Below, piece by piece: positions 33,994 to 46,300 of a DNA stretch of 64,000 nucleotides. The notes beneath the pieces were generated by a model. It was not told the DNA's origin and searched no databases. It worked only from the letters and a program-made list of their open reading frames with translations. The first letter of the stretch is position 1. Each line of letters begins with the position of its first letter. A program made the position numbers and the translations under genes. The stretch is from Tricholomella constricta (lineage: Eukaryota; Basidiomycota; Agaricomycetes; Agaricales; Lyophyllaceae). The DNA lies in assembly GCA_013368375.1 (NCBI GenBank), contig JAACJP010000013.1, forward strand, positions 1 to 64,000. Reading direction: 5' to 3'.

Positions 33994-36751
33994 ATGCCCA
34001 TGGCTATCGACACTGTTAACGGCACCTTCTTGCACTCAGCCCACGTCGTTTCGGAGACCCTGAAGCCTGTCACGAAGACGGCCCACTCCGTTGATGCGAC
34101 CCTGCAGCCTACAACCTCTGCCTCCTCGGACCTCCTTTCGAAATTTGTAGAGACACACAAGGAACTCGAGGCATACAAGTGAGCTTTATTCAACTCTTTC
34201 TAAACACGTCTTATCGTTATCTGCAGGAATGGCAAACCCGTCACCATTGACGGTCAGACAATGTCCATCGCGGCAGTCACCGCAACCGCTCGTTACAATG
34301 CGCGAACTGAACTCGACGACTCCGCCGAAATCAAGGAACGCGTCCAGAAGAGCCGGAAAGTCATTGCGACCAAGGTAGAAAGTGGTACGAGTGTTTACGG
34401 CTTGTCGACTGGCTTCGGAGGCAGTGGTACGAACCCCTCTTGTTCAGCCATCATTTATGGTCTAAATTTACCCACTTCCGCTAGCCGACACCCGAACGGA
34501 TCAACCTCTTCTCCTTGGCCAAGCGCTCCTCCAACACCAGCACACTGGAGTTCTCCCTTCGTCGGCACTACCTCTTGATGTTCTGCCATTGCTCGATCCC
34601 AGCAGCTCCTTGAACATGCCAGAGGCGTGGGTCAGAGGCGCAATGCTTATTCGAATGAACTCTCTCATCCGTGGTCATTCGGGCGTCAGGTGCGGCGCAT
34701 GAACCATCGCATTCCATACCTACTGACGTCATGAATTCCAGGTGGGAGCTGATCGAGAAAATCAATGAACTACTGTCAGCAAATATTACACCCGTCGTTC
34801 CCCTCCGAGGAAGCATCTCCGCCTCAGGCGGTACGTCTTTCCCAAAATAGAACACCGTACACATCTAAACATTGCTTATTCCAGATCTTTCGCCGCTCTC
34901 CTATGTCGCAGGGACACTCAGTAAGTGTGGCTCAGTTCTCAATTGTACACTGTCGCTTACGAGATTTTTCAGTCGCCAATCCTGCCATTCGCGTCTTCCA
35001 CGGCCCGGCTGCTTTCGGTGCTCGCAAAATGTCCCCTTCCAGCGAGGCCCTCAAAGAACACAACATTGCACCCCTTCCTCTCGCTTCCAAGGAACACCTT
35101 GGTATCCTCAACGGAACCGCCTTTTCCGCATCTGTAGCTGCCCTGGCTTTGAACGACGCTGCCCACCTTGCTCTTCTGTCGCAAGTGTGCACGGCAATGG
35201 GAACCGAGGCACTTCTCGGAACTCGTGCCAATTACGACCCTTTCATCCACGCCGTTGCTCGCCCCCACCCTGGCCAGGTAAGCGAATTTACTGACGATGC
35301 GTGTAACACCTTCTGAAATAATATTACAGGTCGAGTCTGCGCAAAATATCTTTAAACTCCTCGAGGGCAGTAACTTTGCACAGCTGGACGAAGTCGAGGT
35401 CGGAATCCACGACGACCAGTACTCCTTGAGACAAGACCGTTATCCTCTCCGCACTTCCCCGCAATTCTTGGGCCCTCAAATTGAGGACATCCTCGCGGCC
35501 CTGTCCTCCGTGACCCAAGAGTGCAATTCCAGTACGTTCAAGTCGAATCTCTATCATTATCATCTTCTGATCGTATTTGCAGCCACCGACAATCCACTTA
35601 TTGACGGCGAGACGGGTGAGGTACACCACGGTGGCAACTTCCAGGCCATGGCCGTCACCAACGCCATGGAGAAGACCCGGCTTGCGTTGCACCACATCGG
35701 CAAGCTTTTGTTCGCCCAGAGCACTGAGCTCGTCAACCCCGCCATGAACAACGGCCTGCCTCCCTCACTCGCTGCTACCGACCCGTCTTTGAACTACCAC
35801 ACGAAGGGAGTTGACATCGCGACTGCTGCCTATGTCTCGGAACTTGGCTTCCTTGCGAACCCTGTCTCTACGCACATCCAGTCGGCAGAGATGCACAACC
35901 AAGCCGTCAAGTGAGCCATTTTATCCTTGCTCGGCTTCATTTACTTACAAAGCATTTCCCCAGCTCTCTGGCACTTATTTCTGCCCGCGCCACTATCGCT
36001 TCTCTGGAAGTCCTCACGATGTTGACGTCCTCTTACCTTTACGTTCTATGCCAAGGTCAGTAACATCGCCAAAGCATGAGGATTGCTCCATATTTACCTG
36101 CTGTGCCCAGCTCTGGATATCCGCGCCCTTCAGAGCGAATTCGCCACTGGTCTCGAAACGATCGTCGACGACGAGCTCACCTGTGCCTTCGGCGAGTTCT
36201 TGTCAGCATCCCAGAAGACCATCCTCGCAAAGAAGCTCCTCAGCATCATGACCGTCACGCTCGACAAGACGTCCACTATGGACAGCGTTGACAGGATGAA
36301 TGCCGTTGCCGCTTCGACCACCACCACCTTTGTCGACTTCCTGGCCGGCCCTGAATTCGCCGAGGCGTCGTTCACCACCACTGCCATTCCCTTGATCTCG
36401 ACATTCCGTTCCCAGGTCGCGTCGCGCGCCGCGAACCTCCTTGACCAGCTAAGACGCGATTACCTCTCTGGCGAGCGCGGCGCTGCCCCTGCTGCCCCTT
36501 ATCTCAACAAGACAAGGGCGATTTACGAATTTGTTCGCGTGACTTTGGGCGTGCGCATGCATGGTTCAGAGAACTATGCCCGCTTCGTCAATGGTTTGGG
36601 CGTGGAAGACGTTTCGATCGGCCAAAACATTTCTCTTATCCACGAGGTCCGTTCGTTTCTTCGTTGTCTTGTCTTGCATGATATTAATCCCCTATTACAG
36701 GCTATCCGGGATGGCAAGATCCAGTCTACCGTGGTGTCGTTATTCGCATAA
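33994..36751 (+). CDS. phenylalanine ammonia-lyase
   Basis: Eleven exons give 742 residues. The catalytic triad Ala-Ser-Gly that cyclises to the MIO cofactor is in SISASGDLSPLSY (Ala224-Gly226). The catalytic tyrosine loop is [15 protein letters not shown], and NGLPPSLAA and [10 protein letters not shown] are also present. At the substrate switch the sequence is HQ (in [11 protein letters not shown]), the pair seen in fungal PALs that accept both Phe and Tyr. The enzyme releases ammonia from Phe to give trans-cinnamate, feeding aromatic catabolism or secondary metabolism. The C-terminal half contains the shielding-domain helices expected of eukaryotic PAL. Length is normal. A TATA box and a TGAGTCA site lie upstream. 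Confidence 0.97.
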
Positions 36752-37166
36752 TATATTATATGTTATTATCATGCTTCTTAGAGTCTACGCGTGTTCGGAA
36801 AACACGTCTATACACTGTATTTACTGTACACTCGACTATATATCCTTCATTCCCTTGACTTCAAAATTCTTCCCCGCAAATCCATTGGACCTAAGGCACC
36901 CTCAACGAGCTCGATCCCTCCTAACCAACTTGGCCTCAGCATTACACTCTCTCAATTAGAATATAACTGTTCAGCATCACATTTGCCTTTCGAGTTCTAG
37001 TTTAGCACTCAGCGATGAGCACGAAAAAGAAACGAAGGCGATAACGACGCCCATGGTCAAACGACATTGAATCTACATAACATTCAACATGACTCTATGT
37101 ACTGTACAGGTGTCACAATATAAGATATAAGTACGACGGCAGAGCAAGGTGTGACGAGAGCGAAGA
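36752..37166. other. convergent intergenic region, nothing recognised
   Basis: AT-rich stretch between the stops of PAL and the converging cation-efflux gene. No ORF, RNA gene or repeat seen. Confidence 0.5.
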
Positions 37167-38799
37167 CTAATTCTTATCTTGGTCGAGGGGCTGAAACTTG
37201 ACCCGAACCTCAGCAATCTCTTTCCTTGCCTCCTTTAGAGTCCGTGCAATCTTCTCATCGAGTGTAGACGCGTCCCGTACGCTTATCGTTCCAGAAACTG
37301 CGGCAGTGAGATCGACGAACATTCGCGAACCGGAGCGACGCGCTCGGAGGTCCCGTATCGCGCGAAGCTGTGAAGTAGCATCCGTTGATGTCAATAAAGG
37401 CTGAAGCGTTCGTTCTATCGAACGCCGTGTCTTGGGCGAGACACCCGCGTCTGTTAGATCACCCCAAGCACCTAGAAGCAGGTCCATCCCTTGTCGGAGG
37501 ATGACGAAGGAGACCAGAAGACCTGTAGATCAGCCGTCAGTTTTATTTCTTTCAGATTGATTGAGTTGATTGACCTCCTATGGGGTCCAGAGGAAGGGCA
37601 GGGAAGAACCAAGTTCCCAAAATCGCGAAGAACGCCACAAGACTGGAATACGCGTCGCTTCTATGGTGTATCGCATTGGCAAGAAGCACAGGACTCTTCT
37701 CCTCATCCGCCACGACCTTGGTTATTCTGTATAGCCATTCTTTGGTAAGAACGCTGATGGCAGCGAACCAGGCCGCGTTGGGGTCAACAGCATGTACATG
37801 TGCATGGCCAATGACAGGGACACTAGGAGCAGCAGACGTGATTGTCGTCAAGATTTCCTGCAATGGCCCGGCCGGTAGTGTGGCCGCAGAGTGGCTAAGA
37901 GCTGCAATGAGGAGGTGGTATGAGTGGAAACCGATCCCGAGGGCACCGCCGACGAGCAATATCGAGATTATCGAAGTTCCCACTGTCTCTATCTTCGCAA
38001 ATCCGTAAGGGTATTTTTCCGAAGGCGGTTTTCTGGATAGACGCCAGCAAAAGAGTGTTACAAAGTCACCCAGAAGGTCTTTGGCAAAGTGTAAGCCTCG
38101 CGTCGCTTGACAGGGAGGACTGTGACACGTACCACTTAACGAATGTCCCGCGTCAGCAAGTAATGACGCCGAGTGCATATACCAACCAGCCATCCCTTTC
38201 GCTGCGGTCAGGCCGACATTGGAGACCAATCCAATTAGAGTTATTCTGCTTCCTCTGTCCCCTAATCCGGAGAAACGTCTGTGTCAATCCACGGCGCAGA
38301 GGATCGAGGTAAATTACGTACCCTGGCCCTCTAACGCTGCAATTATCTGCTCTGTCCCATGCGAGTGACTATGCTCCTCGCCGTTTGCATGCGAATGTCC
38401 GAACAGTGAATGTGAGTGGGAGTGGGAGGTCGAGTGCTCGTGATCGTGGTCATGGTGGTTATCAACTGCAGGGCCTTTCACAGCACCGCCATTAGGCAAC
38501 GGCGGATTCTGGTCGTCGGTCTTCTCAGTGGAATAGACACGGCGCTGGGCCATAGCTCTGCCCTGTTCTGGAGGGTAAATTCGAAGTAGAGGGACGATCA
38601 AGCGATGGGATGCCCTGAATTTATATACCCGCGACACGTTAACAGTTCCCAGGGATGAGTTTGAGCGGGCCTCTCGTCGATTCCACGGTCGAACGAACAG
38701 AAGACGTGTCCTCTTGGCAAGACTGGGTGAAATACCCAACCCAGGTGACAGGCTCAAATGTGCCCGACAAACTTGATGCCAGAGTTGTGGTCGACTCAT
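37167..38799 (-). CDS. mitochondrial-type cation diffusion facilitator (Mmt-like)
   Basis: Four exons (38799-38322, 38261-38133, 38078-37575, 37522-37167) give 488 residues. The first ~90 residues are Arg-rich and lack acidic residues, as in a mitochondrial presequence. A His-rich loop (DNHHDHDHEH, HSHSHS, EEHSHSHG) follows. Membrane helices carry the two metal-binding motifs of CDF carriers, LLADAGHSLSDLLGD and ANAIHHRSDAYSS, and the C-terminal ~105 residues form the cytosolic-type dimer domain. Yeast Mmt1/Mmt2 of this type export iron from mitochondria. Start at 38799 chosen because it provides the presequence; an internal ATG near 38553 would remove it. Confidence 0.85.
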
Positions 38800-39049
38800 C
38801 CAGGGTTATTCCGTGCGAGAACTTTGCGGTTTCGCGTCTCTTATAAGCACTGAGGACTACTCGAGTCCAGTCTTCTCCAAACGAGGCCTTGGTGCGCAAT
38901 CGTAGACCGATCGCCGCAATGTCTGGATTGCAGTCTAGACTACGGAACAATTAGGACATTTCCAAGTCTCATGTTACTGCACTCTCTCTTGCTTTCAAAC
39001 TGTGATGGCTCGCACGTCAGAAAATAGATGGGTGCGGCATTTGTGGTGC

Positions 39050-40579
39050 TTAGAGGCCCTTCAGCATGTCCACCACTCGCGAAAGATCTGGATCATCTGG
39101 ACTGCCTAAAGCTCCAGCCGCAATCTTGGGAAGGTCTTGATTGGGTACGTTATACTCCGACAGCGTGGACTGCAGACCAAGATCGACCACAAGCCTATCG
39201 AAAGCGGCGGTTTACTACTAGACGACGCGATGTAGTTTCATAGCTAGCAGCACATACCTGTGAATCAGGGACGAAAGCTGGCGAACATCTCCATCGATGG
39301 ATCCCGTCGACGGTTGATGCAGATAAAAGAGGGCTTTGGCCAGATGTTCTTTATCCTCTTGTGACGCAAGTTGCGCCTTCAAAGCAACTGTTGGAGCCAG
39401 CGTCAGGCACTACCACCGTGATAATCAATCTGCATATCTCAATACTCTTTGGGTAACTTCTTGAAATGCTTACCGACGTGATACCATGAGGAATGCCATA
39501 CGTGGCTCCAAGTTTATGCCCGAGTGCATGGGACAGTCCAAGAGCACTACAAATGAGAGATGAAATTCGCACAGCCAGATCAGACTGCATTAACGAACCT
39601 GTATTTCTCCAACTTGGTGGGCCATAGACTCATCCAGGAAGCCAGCTGAAGCTTCTGGCGGACATCAACCGCCTGTGGGTTGGCCTTGGACTGAGGCAGA
39701 TAAGTGAAAAGATCTGCTAGGGCAGTATAACAGAGCGCTTTGACGGGCACGGGTATCAAAGGCCGATACAAGGTCTCTGCATTGACTGTGTTCAGTTCGC
39801 CTTGAAAGGACAAATGGCCTGAGCTTACCGACGGCGTGATCAACCGCACGGATACCAGTTGATAACCTTCATGAGAAGGATCAGTATGCCCGGAGGTGTC
39901 AAGAAATCAAAGACAGACCAAAGGCGTTCTGGGGTTGCCAGGGTCAGCTCTGCGTCCAGGATAATACCGGCGGGAGCCAAAGACTGCGAGCTGACGGCTA
40001 CTTTGTTGCCATTATCGTCAGTGTAACCTGCTCCAATCTGACGAAGCCGAGGGCCTGAATAGCGGGCTCGTGGGTTCCAGGACTGTACTCACAGTATATT
40101 CGGCAGCACTCAGCGTAGTGGGGATAGCGATCTGAAAAAGTGTCGGACCGCCTGTCTCTTTCTGTAGATTATAAAGGATGGCCTTTGACGCGTCAACGGG
40201 AGAACCACCCCCGACGGAGACTATGCCATCACACTGATGTAGTTTGAAGAGCTCAATACCGCGACGTATTCCAGCGATGGGTGAGTGTTGGCCAATTTCG
40301 TAAAATGTAGCACCATAAGCGCCCTGTTCTTTCAGGAGGTTCTCGATCTTGTTCACCACGTCGGTCTGGGATCGATGTCAACATGGCAGGCGCGACTATG
40401 GTGCTTGATTTGATTACCTTGTCATGTAAACTCTTGCCCGTCACTATGAGTGCCTTCTTGATTTTCAGGGTGTTCAGCAACCTGGGCAGGGCGGTAGCGA
40501 TCGAGCCTGGACCGTAATACACCCCCTTGAGCGTGTCGGTCCAGCTGTAAAAGCCTGAGATAGATGATTCTGAATCCAT
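39050..40579 (-). CDS. iron-type alcohol dehydrogenase, maleylacetate reductase-like
   Basis: Eight exons (40579-40418, 40365-40093, 40037-39919, 39866-39829, 39776-39599, 39546-39474, 39409-39258, 39194-39050) give 379 residues. It shows the dinucleotide loop SVGGGSPVDASKAI, the IPTTLSAAEYT segment, and metal-ligand histidines in RAVDHAVE and ALGLSHALGHKLGATYGIPHG. The short length and the YGPGSI start favour the maleylacetate reductase branch, which reduces maleylacetate to 3-oxoadipate in aromatic ring-cleavage pathways, over classical FeADH. Its start is 371 bp from the divergent flavin-reductase gene, a pairing compatible with aromatic degradation. Substrate is inferred. Confidence 0.85.
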
Positions 40580-40950
40580 GGAGTGCTAATTGTGATCGTC
40601 CGAGGGAGGTTAACTGGGCTTATGTATATAACTGTTCAGGTGAGCGAATTGAACGCGTCGAGTTACAAAGCCAAGTCGGCCCGGGTTATATTGCCCACGG
40701 CTCAGGAGTGTTCGTCTGGAACAACTCACCAAACCTTCACGGGCTTCCGATATCTATTTTGAATGATGGCTTGGCAGAATTGTTCTGCCCAACAGCTGCA
40801 TGTCGAATTTTCTACTTGTGGTACTCGCAGCTTTCGAACGTTCGTCGCAAACGTGGCCATCAACCCATCGATCGTGCTCGTTTAAAAGGATGGAGTGATT
40901 ATTTCTCCTACAAAAATTATCTCGTCAGGAATCCGGTTTGACGAGACACA
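40580..40950. promoter_or_regulatory. divergent promoter, FeADH / flavin reductase
   Basis: 371 bp between two divergent start codons. No sharp TATA box or named operator was recognised. Coregulation of the two oxidoreductase genes is a hypothesis from layout. Confidence 0.35.
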
Positions 40951-42021
40951 ATGTCACCAAGCTCGCCATTACCACCATTTAACGCCGATTCATCACTTGT
41001 CCTGACTCAGCCCCCCCAGCCAAATTGGAAAGTAGGACAAGGCGTGCTAGACCAAGATTGGAAAAAGCAGGGAGAAGAAATTCGGAAGACATGGGATATG
41101 AATAGCACATCCCCACAGTACTTGTTTTCATCCTGTATCGCGTGCTACTGATTATGAGGTACGCAGGGACGCTTACAAGCTTCTAACTTCTTCAATCGTT
41201 CCCCGACCTATCGCATTCGTCTCATCTCTTTCCAACGATGGGGTGCCTAACCTCTCCCCTTTCAGGTGTGTCTTCCTAAGCTTCGTCATAACGTCTTCCT
41301 GAGACTTAATGTCTGCTTTAGCTACTTTTCCATGGTTCGTCATTGCGACAAATGCCGAGACTCTATTAAAACTCTACATGCGCAGATTTCGCATAATCCT
41401 CCTCTTATCAGCGTGTCTTTTAGGCTTACTCCGGCGCGACCAAAGGATTCTCGGGAAAACATATTGGCGAACAAAGAATTTACTGTTAGCATCATAAGCG
41501 AGCCCCTGGTGGAAGCCGCAAACGCATCCTCCGTGGAAGCACCTGCCGATGTCGACGAATGGATCTTGAGTGGACTAACAATGGTGCCGAGTGTGAGTCG
41601 CTTACCTTCTCACGCAAGGATACCTGAACTAATAATTTGCATCAGACACATGTAAAGCCTGCCTACGTGAAGGAGAGCGCTGTGAGCATGGAGTGCGAGG
41701 TAAGATTACATCTCCTTTCCTCTTACCGTTAATTCACTCATGGCTGGGGTCAAGCTATACAGCTTCCATGACATCTCGCCGCCTGATTCGTCAGAGATTA
41801 CGACCACGCTGGTTTTGGGGCTCGTCAAGAAGATCCATATACGGAACTCTGTTCTCGACGAGAGCGGCAATGGTGTTGATCCCAGTAAACTTCGCCCTGT
41901 TGCACGTCTGGGAAATCGAAGCTACGCCCGCCTCCTGGACGTCTTCGACCTGCCTCGCATATCCTGGGAAACAGTCGTATCTGAATATGAAGATCTGAAG
42001 GCCAATCCTCTGCATGACTGA
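40951..42021 (+). CDS. flavin reductase-like FMN-binding protein
   Basis: Six exons (40951-41117, 41167-41265, 41322-41334, 41386-41592, 41646-41699, 41755-42021) give 268 residues. The core DAYKLLTSSIVPRPIAFVSSL, PNLSPFSYFSMISHNPPLISVSF and ENILANKEFTVSIISEPL fits the flavin reductase-like split-barrel fold that binds FMN. Exon 3 is only 13 bp and supplies SYFSM. Fungal members are poorly characterised; some bacterial relatives feed reduced flavin to monooxygenases. The neighbour across the divergent promoter is a maleylacetate reductase-like enzyme. No hydroxylase or dioxygenase is seen nearby, so a complete pathway is not present here. Confidence 0.88.
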
Positions 42022-42549
42022 CGGAATAGCTCTGCTTATGGTTAACTGCGTTATGCCCAATCAAATCAAAACGTCCCCTAAACCTCGGAGCGCCAAGCTT
42101 GGCGATAGGCAGCCACAACTCTTGTAAGACTGCAATATACCACCTGGTTGACACGAGCTTGGAGATCATAACGGGATGCTGGGAATATGTCTTTGTGAAA
42201 TCTAACCTATTCGAGAAGATACTTTAATCATCAAGAGCATTTATGGTGAAATTGTGCAGCGCGCCTATCCACGCCACCGCTACACGCGTTTTCATGCCTG
42301 ACTCCTGAGTGTGAGAAGCTGAGGGTTGTGGTATGACATGTGCATCAGTGATTTCACGACCTAGGTGCTCTTCGCGCATACACTTCAAGGCGAGGCCTAC
42401 AATATATATGGTCAATCATATGACCCCACGGGGCCCGCTTCGCATGAATGCGGGCAGAGAAGTAAGCCATGAAGTTTGAAAGCTTGACACTCGATGGGTG
42501 TCCCGAAATCACGAGCATAAGGAGCCATAGTTCGTGAGACCCATCCCTT
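42022..42549. other. convergent intergenic region, nothing recognised
   Basis: Between the flavin-reductase stop and the 3' end of the minus-strand RING-like gene. A 63-codon minus frame (42224-42415) has no recognisable features. No RNA or repeat seen. Confidence 0.45.
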
Positions 42550-43227
42550 TCATTGCGGACATTCAGGTTTCTGGCAAGACACGTATGGATTGTTGTTTTG
42601 CATGGTTGTATGGACCTGGCTTCTTACAGCAGCAATGGACATCCAGAAATGATGAAAATGGCTATACGGCCTGAGCGCGAAATCTTGCATTGATGATACA
42701 TAGTTGCCCAGTCGCAGTCTTGGAGTCGTTGGAGGTCCGTGTCTCGACGTATCGATCAGCTTATCGATGGAGTTTGCTTCTCTCTGGGTGTGTACTTGAT
42801 CAAAGAACAAGATATTAAGCGCCGAGCATTGAGAAAGCCGTCGTTCCAGTTCCCCGGACAAGGTCGAATGCGAGGTGAGACAAGGTTCGGCCTGTAAAGG
42901 AACAAGGGCACGTTGCAGACGCATTTGCGTGCTTAAGCACGGCTTTAGGCATGTCGGACAGGTGCCTGAGAACAGGTGTAAGATGCTTTCCTTCCAGCTA
43001 TCTACAGAGGGAAGTGGGATAAGATTGTAGATCGATTTAGATGATAGCACTAGGCGAGATGATGTCGAGGGACAGAATGAGCGCTCAGAACAACGGAGGC
43101 AAATTGTGTGGCCACGTGCGCAAACCCAAACTGGGAGCTTTTCAAGGGCCACCTTTTCGACGAATTCCTTCGTCACCTCCTCCCTCTCCTCTCGCCTCCA
43201 CGACCGCTGTTTGAGTTCTTCCCTCAT
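42550..43227 (-). CDS. putative RING-like zinc-binding protein
   Basis: One open frame of 225 residues starting MREELKQRSW. A charged helix leads into LPVWVCARGHTICLRCSE and, ~50 residues on, GTCPTCLKPCLS. This resembles the C-x-H-x-x-C-x-x-C core and terminal C-x-x-C of a SIAH/TRAF-type RING, but the first C-x-x-C pair is missing and the spacing is too long. An unannotated intron (for example ending ctctgtag near 42986) would shorten it. The C-terminal half has no recognised domain. It could be a ubiquitin ligase with a mis-modelled 5' end or a decayed one. It shares a 164-bp divergent promoter with the Sec7 gene. Confidence 0.45.
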   Translation of the reverse strand: MREELKQRSWRREEREEVTKEFVEKVALEKLPVWVCARGHTICLRCSERSFCPSTSSRLVLSSKSIYNLIPLPSVDSWKESILHLFSGTCPTCLKPCLSTQMRLQRALVPLQAEPCLTSHSTLSGELERRLSQCSALNILFFDQVHTQREANSIDKLIDTSRHGPPTTPRLRLGNYVSSMQDFALRPYSHFHHFWMSIAAVRSQVHTTMQNNNPYVSCQKPECPQ

Positions 43228-43391
43228 TACAAGACCCTCCCCCCCTAAAGCTATCGTGCATTTGTCGCTATTCTACACGTCCGGATCTCGGACCTGGAGG
43301 TGACCAGATTTCGGTCAGTCATTCTACCACACACCCTCTGTCAGCTGTTCTGTGGCGCTGAAGGCATTGATTTCTAGGCCCTCATATCACC

Positions 43392-46300
43392 ATGGATCAT
43401 GCTCAGCAGCCATCTCGGGCGGAACAAAGAATGGCAGCAGTCGCGAAGCTTAAACGCGCTGCTTCACTGCCGCGTATGAAGGACGGGCGACGACCGCCGA
43501 TGCACACAGATGCGGTGAGCGAAGGAGAGAAAGCCCAGTGTGGAGATGATGCGAAAGGGGACGCGAGCCCTCCCCAGAAACTTGAAGACGCCGACGAAGA
43601 CACAGTTGAGCCAGACGCGCAGGTTGAGATCCAAGCGGCTGCGGTAGAAGTGGAGGCAGAGGCAGAAGCAGTGATAGAGGCAGAGATAGAGGCAGAGATA
43701 GAGGCAGAGGCCGGGGTAGAAGCAGAGGCAGAGGTGCAGGAGGCAGAAAGAACAGTCTTACCAACCCCAGCTGCGCGCACCAAACGTCGCTCGCGCTCTC
43801 GTTCTCGTTCCAGGGGGTCGAAAGATCTGAGAGGGAAAGCAAGAGCAACACAATCACCGACACCGACACCACCGGCCGCCGGGGACTCGTCGCAGGATGA
43901 AGCGCCCTTTCCACCACCTCTCAATCTTACTGCACTTACGCCCCTCATGTCTCCAATACCATCTCACATCCTCGAGCTGCAGCGGTCACGACTATTACGG
44001 TCTCCCACACCAACATCCGCTGACCCATCTATGCTGAACAGTGGCATATTACCCCACAGTCCTGTTCTACTTCCCACATTGGAAGCACTGTCAAGGGGAC
44101 TGTTACGTTCCAACAGTGCGGGGGGGAGTAATGCAGCAGGGCGGATGATGGCACTACATAAATTGACAGGTGGGACAGAGTCTTACGACCCCTCAGGATC
44201 TTCGTCGCCTATTCCATCACCTTTTGGGAAATTGAGTCGAAGCAACACAGTCACCGGGGGAGAACGCACTGCGGCGCGTCAATTAATGCTTAGTCGACTT
44301 GGTGGCAGAATCGGGAAGGAGACTGATGGTGAACAGGCCAGTGGCGGAGAAGAACGTTCTGCACCATCCCCAACTCCCAAACGAAGGCGTCGAAGGTCTC
44401 GTCGCGGTTCTCAGAGCGCCAATACGGGTGTTTCCGACTCGGAATTTTTGTCCACCTCACCAAGCACACCGACTCTCCCATCAGCACCTCTACCATCCAC
44501 GTTTGACACTCTATCCGACCTCCTTCTCCGGAGCCGGTCTGTTACGCCCTTCCAGCTCGCAAATCCTCCAAGCCACGAAGTGGAAGAAGCCCCGGAGCCT
44601 CCTCAGCCAGAACCAGTCCAAGAGCCAGAGCGACACGAGCCAACTAGACGACGTAGCGTGGTAATAGAAGAAGACGAGGACGACCTTCCACAGAGGACGT
44701 ATCCTGGATTCCCTGGCGCACCGCCCCATTATATACCTGCCCTACGATTGCCACATGCTTCTGATGCTCCCCCCAATGGTTCCTTGGATTCTGCGTCGCC
44801 TTCGGCTGTCAGCGTTCCTGTATATCTCAGTCAACGAGCCCTGCAACGGTCACCGCATGGGAATGACGTCTTCCCACGTAGCCCATATGCAACACCTTTG
44901 AAAGAGGTTCTGACGCGCGACGACGACGAAGAACAGGTCTTGTATCAGCCAGATACTTTCCGTCCGCGCACACCTTATGAGGACAACTTCGAGCGTGAGA
45001 TCAGCTGGATAGCTTCCCCTGGTAATTTTTCCAGTTTGTTGCGATATGTTTTTGTACTCACCGAGTTTTCAGTGCCTGAGCTAGACATACGGATGCCAAT
45101 CCACGATGAAGAAGAGTATGAGGAAAACCACGATCGAGATGAGGAAGAATATCGCGATTTGGAGGAACCTCCAATGTCTCCCCGATCTTCAAATGACTTC
45201 TCACCACACGAGCAGGAGGCCTATGATGACACTTCTCCCCGTGTTTCCTCATCTTCCAAGAGCGTGGTCGTGGAATCGGAAACCTCCCCTGCCGGCTCTC
45301 CTTCTCATGTCTCTCTGGCTACTTCTGCCGCTGCCCCTTCTCAAACTGCATCCGTCACTCCTGCCAGTGATGAGTCAACGTCGCCGCCAACGTATCCCAT
45401 GCGACTCTCAGTTGCCTCACGCTCTCCGATGTATGGCGAATTTCCAGATTGGGACGACCGCACCGGAATCCCCGATTCCAATGCAAAGCGGAATGGTGAT
45501 AGTCCCAGCACATGGGAGAAAGTCAAAAGTACCTTTTCGCGAGCAGGGTCAAGCGCTGGACGGCGTTCACGCACAAATAGTATCGTTACTCGGGAACGAC
45601 GGGATCGAGCAGACTCCATTAACCGCGAAAGCGGTGCCAGTCTTAACAGCGCAAAGACGGACAAGGTTGACCCCTTTGCGCAACAGCAGTCCCAACAACC
45701 TTTAATGTTATCCTCGTCCGCCTCGGCATCTATTTCTTCCCTGGCACCGCTCGCGCCAGGGCGAGGTGGTCCATCTCCGATACCGCCTATGACCCCCGCG
45801 AACAAGTCGAAGTATCAGCATGCGAAGCTCTTCCCTTTCGGGATGACGACGGCGCCCGAGGAACAACGTAACCGTATACCATCGGCTTCTGCCTCAAGCC
45901 CTGATATCGTAATGCAGTCGAGCAGCAACGAAGAGGATCTGCCCCCTCTCTCTGCGACTACACCTGGCCATACTCCTGAAATGGCCAGGGAGCGCAAGCT
46001 GTCCCACCAGACCTCTGACACCCATCTCGTGACCAGACTCAACGCTCCTGTTGCTTCATCTTCTCATCTTGACACCCTGCCACGGTCTCCCTCTCAGATC
46101 GGTGGATCATACAAACTTCCCATGACATTACCAGGTGTGAAGCAGTGGTTAAGCAAAAACAAGAAATTGTTCTCGTCTGCGCCTTCGCCTTCGCCGTCGT
46201 CAACACCCACGCCCGTCGCTGAACTTCGACCTCATACACCATCGCAAACGCATTTAACACCAGACGCCATTCAAAGGATGGAAAGCGAGCAATTAGGGAC

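Noticed and set aside
43403..43948. Ala/Ser-rich 181-codon minus ORF
   Set aside because: It is the mirror of the Glu/Ala-repeat region of the Sec7 protein on the opposite strand.
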